Below are positions 1 to 11,938 of a stretch of DNA of 64,000 nt, in pieces (the first letter of the stretch is position 1; each line of letters starts with the position of its first letter). Made by a program: the position numbers and the translations under genes. The notes under the pieces were generated by a model. It was not told where the DNA came from. It saw only the letters and a list, made by a program, of their open reading frames with translations, and did not search any database. The DNA is from Rhypophila decipiens (taxonomy: Eukaryota; Ascomycota; Sordariomycetes; Sordariales; Naviculisporaceae). Where the stretch lies: contig MU858052.1 of assembly GCA_033297075.1 (NCBI GenBank), positions 434,001 to 498,000 on the forward strand. Direction: 5' to 3'.

Positions 1-2858
1 TGGTGGATGCCCGGGCTTAAGAACGGGCAACTTCTACCCCCTGAGAGCGACGGTAGGTGAAGCGCACAGTCTCCTGATACGAACTTGACTATTCTGACGC
101 TGGACAGATAACCCTCTGGGCATTATCTTTACCCTCAACTTTAGCAAGCCGTTCAAAACGTCGGATAACATCACGGCTGTCTTCGACCAGGTCTCAAAGG
201 CAGCCGAAGGAACAGCCGCTAACAACCTCGCGCCCAATTATTTGGATGGTGCCATTCTAGGCAACGACCATGAGTTGTTCCTTTACGGAGGATTGGTCAG
301 AGAGACGGATGAGTTCGAGCTCCCTGGACCACGCGAGATTCAAATCTACCGAAAGTCTTCATACGGTCTTGACAAGCCCGGGTTAATACCCGGATTTGTC
401 CACACGAGCCTCCCAGATGAAGTCACACGCTACGTGGCCTATGGCGGTGCTGCTAACGTGCCATCGGAAAACAAAGCCTTTTATTTCTCAGGTCTGCGAG
501 CCCCGGACAAGGGGGAGATTTTCCGACCCGCAAATTCGGTGACGGCCAACGTCACGTCTGATACCCTCGTCGTGTTGGACATGACGACGCAGTTGCAAGA
601 GACGTGGCAAAACATCACCTTGCCGTCGAATATCAAGGGAAGGGCCAATCCAGAACTTGTTTGGGTCCCCGTTGGCAAACAAGGCATTCTGGTTTCTCTA
701 GGAGGCGTCATCTTTCCTGACTTTGCTGACTATCTTGCCGAGTCTGCGGACCCTACCGCCAGCGTTTGTTTGCACCTTTGTTCCCGAGCAAGTATTATTG
801 CAAATCGGCTAACGTCAGATTAGAAAGCCACGAGCCCACTCTTCATGTCCACGATTGACATTTACGACATCGCGAGCGGGGAATGGTTCAGCCAGCCCAC
901 TAAAGACGGACCCGGCCAGCTTACTCGCGGCTGTGCCGTGCTCGCTACCGCCCAAGACTACTCGAGTTTCAACATCTACTACTATGGAGGCTACGACGGA
1001 CTGGACACGACCAAGCCTTTCAACGACGATGTCTGGGTTCTTTCCCTTCCGTCGTTTACGTGGACCAAAGTAGCGGATGGCGCTGGAAGCGGCCGAGCCG
1101 GACACAAATGCTTCATGCCCTATCCCGATCGGATGATGGCCATCGGCGGGTACACGCCCAGCACTGGAATTGCCCTTACCTGCCTCAAGGAGACAATTCG
1201 CATCTTTGACGTCAATACCGCCCAGTGGCTCGACCGATACGACCCTTCGAAATGGTCAAACTACAGTATCCCCGATGCAGTTGTAAAAGTGATCGGTGGG
1301 ACTGCCACCGGTGGCGCAAAGTTGACCGCACCGAGCCGAGGATGGGAAGATGAAGGACTGGGCGACATATTCGGCACCAAATATCCGACCGAGAGGATCA
1401 AGACCTACTACCCTTACGAGGTTGCGCAGCCCAAGGATAACACCAACCCGAATGTGCCGAACAATGACAATAGCAACGAAGGCGGTGGCTCAGGTTTGCC
1501 TTCGTGGTTGGCTCCCGTCCTCGGTGTGGTGCTCGGCCTGATGTTCCTGACCATGATTGCTGTCTTGATTCTTCTATGGAGACGGCGCAAGCTCCTAAAG
1601 AGAGGCGGTATAACTGGCGGACGAAGTGAGGCGGGTACCGAGGATACCAACCGGCATCGTGTTATGAACTGGATGCGCGGTCAGACATCCGAGGCCAAGG
1701 CTCCCACTTTCTCTGGAACATCGGAATACAACCTGTCAAGTCCGGCCGATGTGGAAAGCAGCGTTGATAACCTGCCGCCTGCCGTTCCTCAGCCGCCGAA
1801 CATGGCTGAGATAATGGGACGGGAAATTCGTCAGCCTGTTGAGCTCATGGGTAATTAAATATCCATTCTCTAACTCTCCACTGCCATACAGTCTAACCGT
1901 TGATACTGACAACTCTTTGATACAATCAGATACCTCCCCGCGCGTCGAGCTACACGATACCGGCCTAAACCATGTAGACGTGATGAGCCGCTATTCGCAT
2001 CTGGGACAAGACATGACCGGAAGCTCACTCAACCACCCATCCGCCTACTCACACACATCCCAGATCGACCACGCAAGCAGCCTGTCCCGATCGTCAAACA
2101 GCGTCGTCGGCGGCCAGCAGAGCTTCATGCCCTTGGACTACCGCCCAGACTCTGACCTCCTCGGGAACCCAATCCTCACACCAACGGGCGCTTCGTCGGC
2201 ATATACGACCTCGCCCGTCCCAGCGCTTGCCACCGTATCCGAAACAGAAGTAGCCTCGCATAATAACGGCCCCGCCTCCGCCCCTACAAATAATCCAACC
2301 CAGCAGCAGTATAATAGCTCGCGAGTTCTGTCGGGCATCTCCAACGTAAGCGAGCGAGACCGCTCTCATCTGCGCCAAATAAGCGACACCAGCGTCAGCT
2401 CCGTAACAACAACCAATCTGGGCGGTGGTGACAGAATTCTTTACTCGCCCGAGCCGCCAGGGTCATTTTACCCACAACAAACACAAACACAACCAGAGCA
2501 ACAGCCTTTACTCCAGCAACAACAAGTAGTTGTCTCCCCAGGCCCAGTATCCCCACCCACAGCCAGTGCAGACGGCGGTGTAAACCCCGACGCGGCAGAT
2601 TACATGACTGCTAGACCAACAAATTCACCGCAGCAGCCTACCAGTACGATGGTAGTTTCCCCCTTGGTGGGAGAACTGAACCCGCCACCTCCTATTATCG
2701 GTGGTGCTGCCGGTGCCAGTAGTGATGGGCGGAGTGGCAGTCCGATTAGTCTCCGACGGAGTGTCTTTTTTGAGAATAGGGAGGATATGAACGATAACGC
2801 TCCACCACTTCCCGGTGGTGGTTCATCTTCGAATCAGGGCGGTGCTGGGAGGAGTTAG
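1..2858 (+). CDS. Kelch-repeat membrane protein, 5'-truncated by window edge
   Basis: Rebuilt as exons <1..52, 108..763, 824..1850 and 1930..2858; all phases close, giving about 887 visible residues. The N-terminal half carries Kelch-type blades (for example LFLYGG, YYYGGYDG and MMAIGGY with nearby W residues), which form a beta-propeller. After an Asn/Gly/Ser-rich linker comes one transmembrane helix (about genomic 1498-1572, WLAPVLGVVLGLMFLTMIAV) followed by RRRK, so the propeller is probably outside and the tail cytosolic. The last exon is a disordered Ser/Pro/Gln/Asn-rich tail of about 300 residues. Similar Kelch plus single-TM proteins are common in filamentous ascomycetes and usually uncharacterised; some are called cell-wall-anchored or cell-end proteins. 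The true start and signal peptide lie upstream. The family is well supported; the function is not known. Confidence 0.85.
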
Positions 2859-4155
2859 TTAAACTGGTATATAATTTGTCTAGGGAGGCTTGAATAAGTT
2901 GGCTTGCTTTTCAAGGCTCGTGTTGAGTGGTTTCTTGTTGTTTCTGTCGGGATTTGAGGTGATGAATGACGATCTTCTTCTTGCTCCTTTCTTCTTTCTT
3001 CTTCTTGTTCTTACTGGTATGTTTGAGGTTTTAATTGATAGCCCAAATTTGTAATTTGCACTGGATGGACATTTAGTATATATATATGTACCTGGGATGG
3101 GCGTACGGTTTAGTCTATTATCTACGGAGGATACTTATTAAGAGTTGTAACAGATTTGTTAATTTTATATTCCCACTGATATATGTATGCCTTAAGAGAA
3201 AAAAATTTACCTTATACATTAACAGTATCAAGGTAGAAGAGAAAGAACGAGAAGAAAGAACAACAAGACCAGACAGCCACTCGTAATCATACCGTTGACA
3301 TCCACACACCGACCGATCCATGTATACGCAGAAGCCCAGGACTGACTCCAGCATGCATCCAAGACGATGGAGGATGCCTGAGCGATACCAACGGCCTGTA
3401 ATAAAAACGAATATGAAAAGAAAGAAAAGAAAAGAAATAAAACCATGAAATTCATGTCGTATATATCATAAAGTCGTTAAATGTGTCTTCGTAAGTCTTC
3501 AAGAAGAAGAAAAGCAGTCGTTATTCGTCACGTGTTGGTCACGTTCGTCAAGTCTGTCTCGTTATCCAGTCGTTTTCATCATCGTAGGTTCGTATCATCG
3601 TCAGAAGATATGAGGAACGGCGCAAGAATGAAGAGAATAGGTAGACAGACGTAAGCAAATAAGGCAAGTATGTGTCGTAAGTCGTCCAAAAAGAGAGCAA
3701 AAAAGTCGGATTTGAAACGATGAATTCTTCTTCTTGTTTCTGTATTCCGTAGTGCCTCCATAGAAGCCGCTGTAGGTATAACAGGAGTTCGGTTTCCGCC
3801 TGTCCGTTCGCCGTGTCCGCCCATGATAAATATGACCCATTTGCTGGCAAAAATACCCCGTCTATGTTTCTGTCATCTTTTCCATGCCGCTCTTCCAGAT
3901 CATCTTGCACACTTCTTTGTTGCAAAAAATATCACGCTCACAGCCAGTATCATCCACATGAAAATGACCAGGAGCAAGACCCAAGGATGCACGATACGCT
4001 TCGGAAAGTACACCGACCCGCCGATCCAGATACCATCCTTAACTCCCAAGAAGCCAGATAACACAAGCAGACAGACAGCCCGCACCGTGATGCCAGCCCA
4101 GTTTCACAATAAACCCCCAACACCTGATAGGAAATAATTAGAAAGCCCACCAGGT
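2859..4155. other. Intergenic, convergent 3' flanks
   Basis: Tail-to-tail spacer between the Kelch gene (+) and the Ecm11-like gene (-). The first 600 bases are T-rich and A/T-rich with TATATATA near 3077, consistent with a 3' UTR and terminator. The short ORFs on both strands here (up to 125 codons) have no recognisable domain, poor codon character and no splice partners. I see no gene. Confidence 0.6.
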
Positions 4156-5919
4156 CTAGAAATCAATTTCCATCTCCTTACCAGCCATCATGGTCTGCCC
4201 CTCCACCTTCAAATCAACCAAAGTTTTGTCTATACCCTCCGCCTTGACTCTGACCGCTTCCTCGCGCCTCGAAATCTCGTCTTCAAACTGCTCCACCAAT
4301 TTACGCTTGTCTCTCCTGGCAGTCTTCATTCTGTTGACCACGTCGGCGAACTGCTCCAGGAACCAATCGCCAGCAGCATCCCATTCGTTTGCCGAGAGTC
4401 GCGTAAAGAACTCGTGCTGGTCGATGCTGCCTTTGGTCTTGTAGTGCTGCATCCGCTCTTCAAGCGTGCCCGCTGCAGACCCCGATGACGTCTGCTGCTG
4501 TGCTGCCACCGCAGCCGCCGCTTGGGGATCATAATCAAACGCCTGGCTGCGCAAGTCCGAAAAGCTCATCTTGTTCAGCTCAGCGTCGTCGTAATCCAAG
4601 CTGTGACGGCGTTTTAGCGTCTGCGGAACAGGATTAGACTCGCCCAGACGGTGAGTTGTCATCTGCGCAAACGGCCCGTCTTTGTTAAACAGGTTGATGC
4701 CCGTGGTCACTGGCCCTGCTGGCGGCGGCATCTGTCGGTTGGCCCTAGGTGTGCGTTGTAATGCTTCTTCTTTGGGGTCTTCTGCAGTGTACTCACTGGT
4801 GGGCGCAATGACGGCTGCTCGAGTATCGTTGAAGGATGTAGGGTCTTCTAGATCGACAGGTGTGAGGTTCTCAAACACCGTAGAGCGTTTGTTTTGCAGG
4901 TCTCGCTCGCGCTCCCTCTGACGCTCGAGCTGTGCTTCTCGTTCGAGCTGGAGACGCTCAACCTCACGAGACTTTTCTCGTTCCCGGTCACGACGTATCC
5001 GTTCAGTTTGCCTAACCTTTTCAATCTCCTCGCCGGCTTCCGAGTTTCTCTCAGGGGACAGGCGAATGCTCTGGGCGTCTGACGTGTATCCAGCACCACC
5101 AGCATCCGAGAACGAGGTTCTCTTGGTGGCGTCCCTGTGAGGCAATCGGGTGCGTCTGAGGGCACTGAACTTGGCAGGGGGCGAATCGTAGACTGAGCGG
5201 TCGTCCTGGTAAAACTCGTCTGCCTTGACAGTTTGGTCGTTGAAGAGATTGTTGGAGATGGTGGCATTTAAAGCCGCTGCGGCACCATGAACGTGACGGT
5301 CACTTGGTGGCGGCAGAACCTTAAGCAGCCCATCCCCACCAATGACAAACGGCAGGTTCTCGTCGTGCTGTTCTGGTGGACTTGGACTCAGGGCTCCCCG
5401 GGCGTGGTGCGATGTGTGTTGATGTCCACGCTGATAAGCAGCATCTGCGCTGTAATCGCGACGGTGTGTTTGGTTCTGCGTCTGGTGGTGTTGACCTTGA
5501 CCTCCACGATGGCGAACTGATGCGGACCTGGTGCTACCATTTTCGCTGATAAAAGACGCCACGGTGGAATCGTCCCACGCATTCTTGCCTGACTGCATGC
5601 TGGCTACCGCGAACCGCCCAGCTTTGGGCTGGGGTAAGGACCTTGAAGCACTGGTGGCTGTCTGTTGTTGTGAGTGAAACTGGTCATCTGGTGCATGAGC
5701 AGATGAGATGGCGGGTTGTTGCCGTGAAATCTGAATTGGTGGTTGGAGTTTTGGTAGGAGCGTGGTGTGGCCCGTGTCGGCTGTTAGTGGTGGTGCTGGT
5801 TTTACAGGTAATGCTGGTAACGCTGTAGTGGGTGCAGGGCCCACTACCATTCCCGTCGCCCTATTATCGGCCCCTCTGCCGGTGAACAGCGCGAGTTTAC
5901 GTCTCGCCGTCGGCATCAT
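4156..5919 (-). CDS. ECM11: Ecm11-domain protein (synaptonemal complex/meiotic recombination family)
   Basis: Single-exon ORF. An in-frame ATG exists at 6024, but the charged MPTARRKLALF N-terminus starting at the ATG pair 5919/5916 looks like the natural start, giving about 587 residues. Most of the protein is disordered, rich in Gln, Ser and His. A strongly charged Arg/Glu coiled-coil stretch sits at about genomic 4860-5030 (REREKSREVERLQLERE). The last ~95 residues match the fungal Ecm11 C-terminal domain, with the hallmark AGDWFLEQFADVV, a basic ARRDKRK segment and a helical end. In budding yeast Ecm11 is SUMO-modified and works with Gmc2 in synaptonemal complex assembly. A meiotic chromosome role here is inferred from that domain. 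It is tail-to-tail with the Kelch gene. Confidence 0.8.
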   Translation of the reverse strand: MMPTARRKLALFTGRGADNRATGMVVGPAPTTALPALPVKPAPPLTADTGHTTLLPKLQPPIQISRQQPAISSAHAPDDQFHSQQQTATSASRSLPQPKAGRFAVASMQSGKNAWDDSTVASFISENGSTRSASVRHRGGQGQHHQTQNQTHRRDYSADAAYQRGHQHTSHHARGALSPSPPEQHDENLPFVIGGDGLLKVLPPPSDRHVHGAAAALNATISNNLFNDQTVKADEFYQDDRSVYDSPPAKFSALRRTRLPHRDATKRTSFSDAGGAGYTSDAQSIRLSPERNSEAGEEIEKVRQTERIRRDREREKSREVERLQLEREAQLERQRERERDLQNKRSTVFENLTPVDLEDPTSFNDTRAAVIAPTSEYTAEDPKEEALQRTPRANRQMPPPAGPVTTGINLFNKDGPFAQMTTHRLGESNPVPQTLKRRHSLDYDDAELNKMSFSDLRSQAFDYDPQAAAAVAAQQQTSSGSAAGTLEERMQHYKTKGSIDQHEFFTRLSANEWDAAGDWFLEQFADVVNRMKTARRDKRKLVEQFEDEISRREEAVRVKAEGIDKTLVDLKVEGQTMMAGKEMEIDF

Positions 5920-6024
5920 ACTAGGAGAAATTGTATACCGACAGTGATGAGTGAAACACGCGTCGGATGGTGGGTAGATGCAAACAAGCTCGTCAAAATG
6001 GTTGGTAGTGGCACGAATAAACAC

Positions 6025-8101
6025 AAGGTTGTCAAGGCCGGCGTTGGTTGTGTGTTTGGTTCCTCGGCAATTTACAGCAACAAATAGGGCCTATAACAGG
6101 CACAGTTAACAGAGGTATGTGTGGGCGGTCGCTTCTCTCTGTCTGGCTTGTCGTCCAATGTTCAAAACATCCAAGAATTGGAAACGAACGGTTGAACTTC
6201 CCCAGACAAGCTGCGCATCGGGCTATTATCTACTCGCGAATTACCTGCAATTGGGTTGGGCAACAATGAACGATGCGAAGCTGCAGGAGGTGCAGAGCTA
6301 CAGGCCGTTGAGGAAGGGGGCCATCGTGGTGAACTCTCACTGGTTGCTCTGTCGAGGCTTCCACGTTCGCGCTATATTTTCCGACCTACCACACTGTCGC
6401 GATGTCAGGTGAGCTCCTGCAGGGCCTGGAAATGGTCGGTACATGTACCGGGGACGGATCGGAGGTTCTGGACGGTACCGTTCCTTCCTCGAGGGCGCCT
6501 CACTCTTGTTCGCCTCGAATGGCGAATACCATCACAGTACCCTCACTACTTCTATCTTCCCATTGACTAATGCCCTCTCGTCGTTGAACCGCATCTCTGG
6601 CCGCATATCTCCATGTTACCCAACCATCAAGGTCCCCCACAGAGAGCAGTTTGATACGCCATAGACGCCTGACGGCGAGGACACCCCCTTTCCGTTTATT
6701 GCATACATGTTAGCAAACGAGTTACTGATAAGATAGACGGCCTGGACCAGAGATTGCGCTCCAATCATATTTCGAGCGCAAAGGCCGTGGTGTTTATCGA
6801 GGACTGAAAGGTCCAACCAGCGCCAAAGGGCTTCCGCATATCGAATACCACAGCATTTCGATCGAAGCGACGACACGACATGAGTATGATGCTCGTGGTC
6901 CGTTATACCCTCCTTTTTCGATGCATGGCGCTGAGTGCTTATCGGACAGCCAGCCAGTGAGTCAGTGATGCCTTGTTCTCTCGTCCTTCTGACCGAAGGG
7001 ACATATCTCGACATATCACCGTGAGCCGAGCTCCATTTCGAATATGGGCCGACTGAGAAGCCGTGGTTATCCCGCGTCAGTGACTTGGTTGCCAGCGTCA
7101 ATCATCTGCAAGACGGCAGGCCTTTCCTTTTGCGTAACTTCTTGTATCGTCTCTCCCGCAGTATTGCAGCTCTTGATCCAAACCTCTGCAAGCCACACAT
7201 CTGCGCAACCGTTCTTCTGGGCATCGTCCGAGTCAACGCCGTATCTGCCGTCCTCTGGCTTCGGGTCTGTCCTCATAGCCGATGCTTCCAAGAAGCACGG
7301 GAGTTGAGATATAGATTTGCAGCGGTGTCGGATAAGATCTGCTCCTCACGTATTCCGTTTCCATCTAGCTCTTTTCCCACGTGGACATTCATGTGGTTTG
7401 CGTTTCGTGGTACGAGGAAGCCCCTCGGAGGACATGAAGCTCATTCCATCGAGCATGTCGGACGCCAGGAGGACAAGAATCCGATCGTATTACCAGTCGA
7501 TACGTACCATCCCTGATTCATCATGAAGGTGGTATTCCACATGCGGATTATATGTCAACTGAGGGAAAACAGTGAGGTTGAATCCAAGAAGAGCAAGATG
7601 AAGTTTGGAAAGGAATATACACCTACCATATCTCAGCATGCACGACCAAAGCTTTCCTGCCTCACTTACACTCTGAGCAGACCAATCAGGAAGATTCGAA
7701 TTCTCATGTCGATCAATTGGTACCCCTGCGACAGGGCGGTACTAACACCTTCTGCGGTAGATCATTCATGGTTCTGTTAAGACAAGCTTGGCGCCCCAGT
7801 TTCCCCATCAGCCCCGCTATCTGATAAGATATCTAACCTTATTTTCGAGACCCGAAGATCGGACGACAAGCATTTGGCGGGGTTTCGATTTCTAATCCCA
7901 GCGGTGGCGTATCAATACAAAAGTGACCATCAAACATCTCGTTCATTCCAACATACGTACATCAACGTCCTCGAACTCGAAAAGGCAACGAGAAGCCATC
8001 GACATACGGGTTACCGGCGCACACAAACACAAACATCCCGAAGAACCTCAACCGCCAAACTACGACCGGAACTCAACCCCCGATCCATTCCCCCCGCCAC
8101 A
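6025..8101. other. Gene-free 2 kb spacer
   Basis: Divergent spacer between the Ecm11-like gene (-) and NBP35 (+). Several ORFs of 70-160 codons overlap on both strands (longest 6616..7101 minus and 7085..7516 plus), but none shows a domain, signal peptide or consistent splice structure. It holds both promoters and possibly a decayed gene that I cannot identify. The NBP35 5' leader is A/C-rich just before the ATG. Confidence 0.5.
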
Positions 8102-9142
8102 ATGGCACCAACCCTCGAGGCCGCGGCGCAAGACGCTGAATCAATCCAAGACGTCCTCACCAACCCACTCAAACAAAAACCGTCTTTAATCGCACCAGAA
8201 CCAGAACACTGTCCCGGCCCAGAATCCGAAAAAGCCGGCCTAGCCGACTCCTGCGCCGGCTGTCCCAACCAAAAAATATGCGCCTCAGCCCCGAAAGGAC
8301 CCGACCCCGACATACCCCTGATAACAGCCCGTCTCTCGGGCATAAAACATAAAATCCTCATCCTCAGCGGAAAAGGCGGCGTGGGCAAATCAACCTTCAC
8401 TTCCCTGTTAGCCCACGCATTCGCGACAAATCCCGACACCACAATCGGCGTGATGGACACCGACATCTGCGGCCCGAGCATACCCAAAATGCTGGGCGTC
8501 GAGTCGGAAACAATCCACGTCAGCAGCGCGGGCTGGTCCCCTGCCTGGGCGATGGATAACCTCGCCGTCATGTCGATCCAGTTCATGCTCCCCAACAAAG
8601 ACGACGCCATCATCTGGCGAGGACCCAAGAAGAATGGACTGATCAAGCAATTCCTCAAAGATGTCGAATGGGGCGATTTGGACTTCTTATTAGTGGACAC
8701 CCCCCCTGGAACGAGCGACGAGCATTTATCGGTTAATACGTTCTTGAAAGAGAGCCAGATTGATGGTGCTGTTGTGGTTACGACGCCGCAGGAGGTTGCG
8801 CTTCTGGATGTGAGGAAGGAAATAGATTTCTGCAGGAAGGCGGGGATCAAGATACTCGGGCTTGTGGAGAATATGTCTGCGTTTGTTTGTCCCAAGTGCA
8901 CGCACTCGAGCGAGATATTCAAGGCTACCACGGGCGGTGGGAGGGCGCTGGCGCAGGAGATGGGGATTCCATTTTTGGGTAGTGTCCCGCTTGATCCGAG
9001 GATAGGCATGGCGTGCGACTATGGGGAGAGTTTCTTTGACTCGTTCCCTGATAGTCCTGCGTGCAAGGCGCTGAAGGGGGTCGTTAGGGGGTTGGCTACG
9101 AATTTGAGTCTGGATCCTGGGACGGTTATGCCGGAGGATTAG
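8102..9142 (+). CDS. NBP35: Cytosolic Fe-S cluster assembly P-loop ATPase Nbp35
   Basis: Intronless, 346 residues. The open frame extends upstream to 7874, but that part is low-complexity and the ATG at 8102 gives the usual Nbp35 N-terminus. The N-terminal cluster ligands follow the Nbp35 pattern C-x13-C-x2-C-x5-C at residues 37, 51, 54 and 60. This pattern separates it from Cfd1, which lacks the N-terminal cluster. The deviant Walker A motif GKGGVGKST lies at 90-98, the [11 protein letters not shown] segment near 198-208, and the bridging CPKC motif at 263-266. The protein is a Mrp/NBP35 ATPase scaffold of the cytosolic iron-sulfur assembly (CIA) pathway, which binds a labile 4Fe-4S cluster with Cfd1 and passes it to apoproteins. 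Family length is normal and all key residues are present. Confidence 0.96.
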   Translation: MAPTLEAAAQDAESIQDVLTNPLKQKPSLIAPEPEHCPGPESEKAGLADSCAGCPNQKICASAPKGPDPDIPLITARLSGIKHKILILSGKGGVGKSTFTSLLAHAFATNPDTTIGVMDTDICGPSIPKMLGVESETIHVSSAGWSPAWAMDNLAVMSIQFMLPNKDDAIIWRGPKKNGLIKQFLKDVEWGDLDFLLVDTPPGTSDEHLSVNTFLKESQIDGAVVVTTPQEVALLDVRKEIDFCRKAGIKILGLVENMSAFVCPKCTHSSEIFKATTGGGRALAQEMGIPFLGSVPLDPRIGMACDYGESFFDSFPDSPACKALKGVVRGLATNLSLDPGTVMPED

Positions 9143-9432
9143 ACATTTGAGGCATATAGGAAAGGAGATTGGTGCATGTCAAGACACGAATGGAAATGAT
9201 ACCATATAGAATACCCATAAGCAATATAAAAAGCAAATATAGAATCATGAGCATCACTTTCCTCCGGGGTGTTCGAAGGATACCCCAGCGACGCTCAACG
9301 CCCGCTGCCCAAGCACCCATACCCATATCCTGGCTACCTAGCTAGGGAGATGATTTCCTTTCCAAGGGAAAACCGACCAGTTCTCATGTGCACGGCTTTC
9401 TTACCTAGACGACCGCACTACTATGCCTCCCA

Positions 9433-10125
9433 CTATGCGGCACCTAGCTTTGCCGGGATCTCCTCGAGGTCCTCGGCGGACTCGATGTCAATGATCTTGG
9501 TCACCTCGCTCGTGTTGCGCATCAGCTCCTTGGCGCCTGCGTACAACATTCTCTGCGCGCTGTTGCATGTCGACGGCATGTAGAAGAGCATGACGTATGG
9601 GACGGAGAGGCGGCCGGATGGCTTTTTTTTCCACAGTGTTAGTTCCATTCCCCCCAATATTTATCGACGAAGGGTCTTACGAGGGTCAGGGGGTAGCTGA
9701 GGAGGACGAATCGAGGGGAGTGGTCGGGAAGGTCATCGCCGATTTCTTCGAGGGTTTTGTAGACTGTCCCTTCTTCGTCTTGGCGGATCTCCTTTGTGTT
9801 TTTATCGATGAAGTCTGTTTGGTGGTGTTAGGTATATATCTCGTAGGCTTAAATACATGTAAGGCGCAAAGCGAGCGCAAGCGATATCGAGGAGAGACGC
9901 ACATACAAATGACTGCTTGGGCGGAGCTTGACCGCGAGGTTCCAAGGCGGAACTTGCGCAGGTGGTCCTTGGTCTCTTGCGAGAATGTGTAGAGTCTTGC
10001 TTCGCCGCTCTGCGTCCGTGATGGTGGCTGTTAGTGAGTTGTTCATAGACTCGAAGGAGGAGCTATCCGTGATGCTTGGGAGCTCAGGCGATGGCGGGGC
10101 AGGAGTTGGAATCCAGGCTTACCAT
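9433..10125 (-). CDS. AIM7: Glia maturation factor-type ADF-H protein (Arp2/3 debranching)
   Basis: Four exons on the minus strand: 10123..10125, 9907..10027, 9681..9814 and 9433..9621; 148 residues. The first coding exon is the ATG alone, followed directly by a GTAAGC donor; the intron ends at CTAACAG. The product begins MPPSRTQSGEARLYTFS and continues with KDHLRKFRLG, a short acidic loop, LLSYPLTLPSGRLSVPYV, YMPSTCNSAQRMLYAGAKEL and IIDIESAEDLEE. This is the single ADF-homology fold of GMF. GMF proteins (yeast Aim7, S. pombe Gmf1) bind Arp2/3 and remove actin branches instead of binding actin filaments. The gene is head to head with the MoCF-domain gene, with 535 bases between the two ATGs, so they may share a promoter region. 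Confidence 0.92.
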
Positions 10126-10660
10126 CTTCGCGGGTTCGGGGTGATGCTAGTCGTGGTAGGTTGCGAGTTGGTAAGAAATAAAATATCTAGGTATGATCCA
10201 GGCGCAAGTTATTTCCTTTGTAGGTATTTGGATAGCTAATGACCTAGGTTATCGTTATCGTTGTTGGACTTGAATCGCAAGCCACCATCCGCGATGATGC
10301 CGCCTAAAGTGCCCCGCATCGCATTCTTACACTGCCCCATACCCCAGCACAGCTCCCCCGAATCCGCCCCACTGAATTCAGCTGTTTGGAACCTGAGATG
10401 GCTGTAAGCCCTGCCATTGTACTGATCGGATGACCAAAGCATCAGCTAAACTGGGCACTATTCGCAATCTGGCACAGAAAATGTGAAGGACCAACAACAC
10501 CGTATCGCCATTCCTCCAGCATATAAAGCCTCACTGCCGCCCACATCTCTTGATGTTTTCACGCGTTTCACAACTCTCTCGTCACCTCTCGCGGCCGGCA
10601 ATCAGTTTCTCCTCGATATATACACAGCGAGCCAGAACAACGCTCACAAACAACAGCATC
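10126..10660. promoter_or_regulatory. Divergent promoter between GMF and MoCF genes
   Basis: 535 bases separate the two start codons. A TATA-like ATATAAAG lies at about 10521-10528 on the plus strand. A TATA box there would place transcript starts near 10550, close to the upstream in-frame ATG of the MoCF gene. No other site could be recognised. Confidence 0.4.
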
Positions 10661-11938
10661 ATGGCTTCTACCGCCACCGCAGATGAGCGGAACTCTCGAA
10701 ATATCCACACAGCCGCATGTTTAATCATCGGTGATGAGGTGTTGGGCGGGAAGGCATGTTTGAGAAACCACCGATGGACACCCAAGTGATATGAGCAACG
10801 AGAGTGCCGGGGCTGACAATGTATATAGACCGTTGATGTAAATCATCTTTGTTTCAGAATCATCATGCCCCGTCTCAATGCTCACATATGACACAGACAA
10901 ACTCAGCCTACATGGCCAAATGGTGCTTCTCATTAGGAATTGTGAGTTTTTGATCTCATCCTTGGATCTTCATCCCAAAAATGGGACGTCTCCTGACCGA
11001 TGAAAACAGAATCTGAAAAGGATTGAAGTTATTGAAGACGACGAGTCCGAAATCATCGAGGCCGTCCGTCGGATGAGTGACAAGTTCGACTTTGTCGTAA
11101 CATCGGGTGGCATTGGACCTACGTGAGCTTTTTCGCTCGAACCGACCCCCAAAATTGAGAATTGAGATCAGACTAACCGTCTCATCTCATCTCCAGACAC
11201 GACGACATAACATACCAGTCTATAGCCAAAGCCTTTGGCCTCCCTCTAGTTCTCAACGACAAGACCTATGAGCTGATGAAGAAGTATTCCAAGCCGCGTC
11301 CTGGAGAAAATCCCATCAACTGGGACGAGGACTCACCACGTCTGCGCGCCAGGCTGAGGATGGCAGAGCTTCCCACGGACAAGAATCGGGACCATGACAA
11401 GCAGTTCCTCTTTCCTTGTGAGGACCAGGAGATGTGGGTCCCAGTCGCCGTGGTCAACGGGAATATTCACATTCTCCCTGGAGTCCCTCGGATATGTAAG
11501 TTCAACAAACCCATGTTAGTCTTCGAACCATTTCTCTAACGTACCATTCGAATGTCCAGTCCAATCGTTATTAGACGGCCTCAAGACGTCCATCAAACCA
11601 CGACTCGTTGACCCAGCGCTAATACGGGTCATCATCTCAACACCACTCCGCGAGAGCACAATGGCCCCTTACCTGACCGAGCTACAAAAGAGAGTAGAGG
11701 CACACGGGGTCAAGGTGGGAAGCTATCCCAGGATGGAGAACAAGAAGAATACCGTAACTCTGGTCGGAAAGTAAGTTCTCAACAACCCCTTCTGGATTCT
11801 AGCAAACTGACATCACCCGAATCAAATAGAGACAAAGAATTCCTCGATAGCATCACGCCAGAGGTAGTTGAGAATCTCCAGGGCAAGGTAGTCACTGTTG
11901 AGGGCGAGGACGACGAGCTGCCCGAGGCGAATCTCTGA
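10661..11938 (+). CDS. MoCF/MoaB-like domain protein (CinA/FLAD1 N-domain family)
   Basis: Six exons: 10661..10753, 10897..10941, 11010..11122, 11197..11495, 11560..11770 and 11830..11938; 289 residues. Motifs of the molybdopterin-binding (MoCF) fold are clear: CLIIGDEVLGGK near residue 20, TNSAYMAK, the VVTSGGIGPTHDD phosphate-binding loop, and NGNIHILPGVPRIFQ. The same fold forms the N-terminal half of animal FAD synthase FLAD1 and bacterial CinA; fungal proteins like this carry only this domain and their substrate is unproven. The first intron must be GC-AG (AAG/GCATGT donor) for the frame to close, and the junction lacks about three residues usually found before TNS. An in-frame ATG pair at 10550/10553 would add a 37-residue Arg/Ser-rich N-terminus resembling a mitochondrial presequence. 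Confidence 0.85.

Noticed and set aside
6616..7516. ORFs of 143-161 codons on both strands
   Set aside because: No recognisable protein features; probably chance or a decayed gene that cannot be identified.
8011..9009. 332-codon minus-strand ORF
   Set aside because: Antisense shadow of NBP35.
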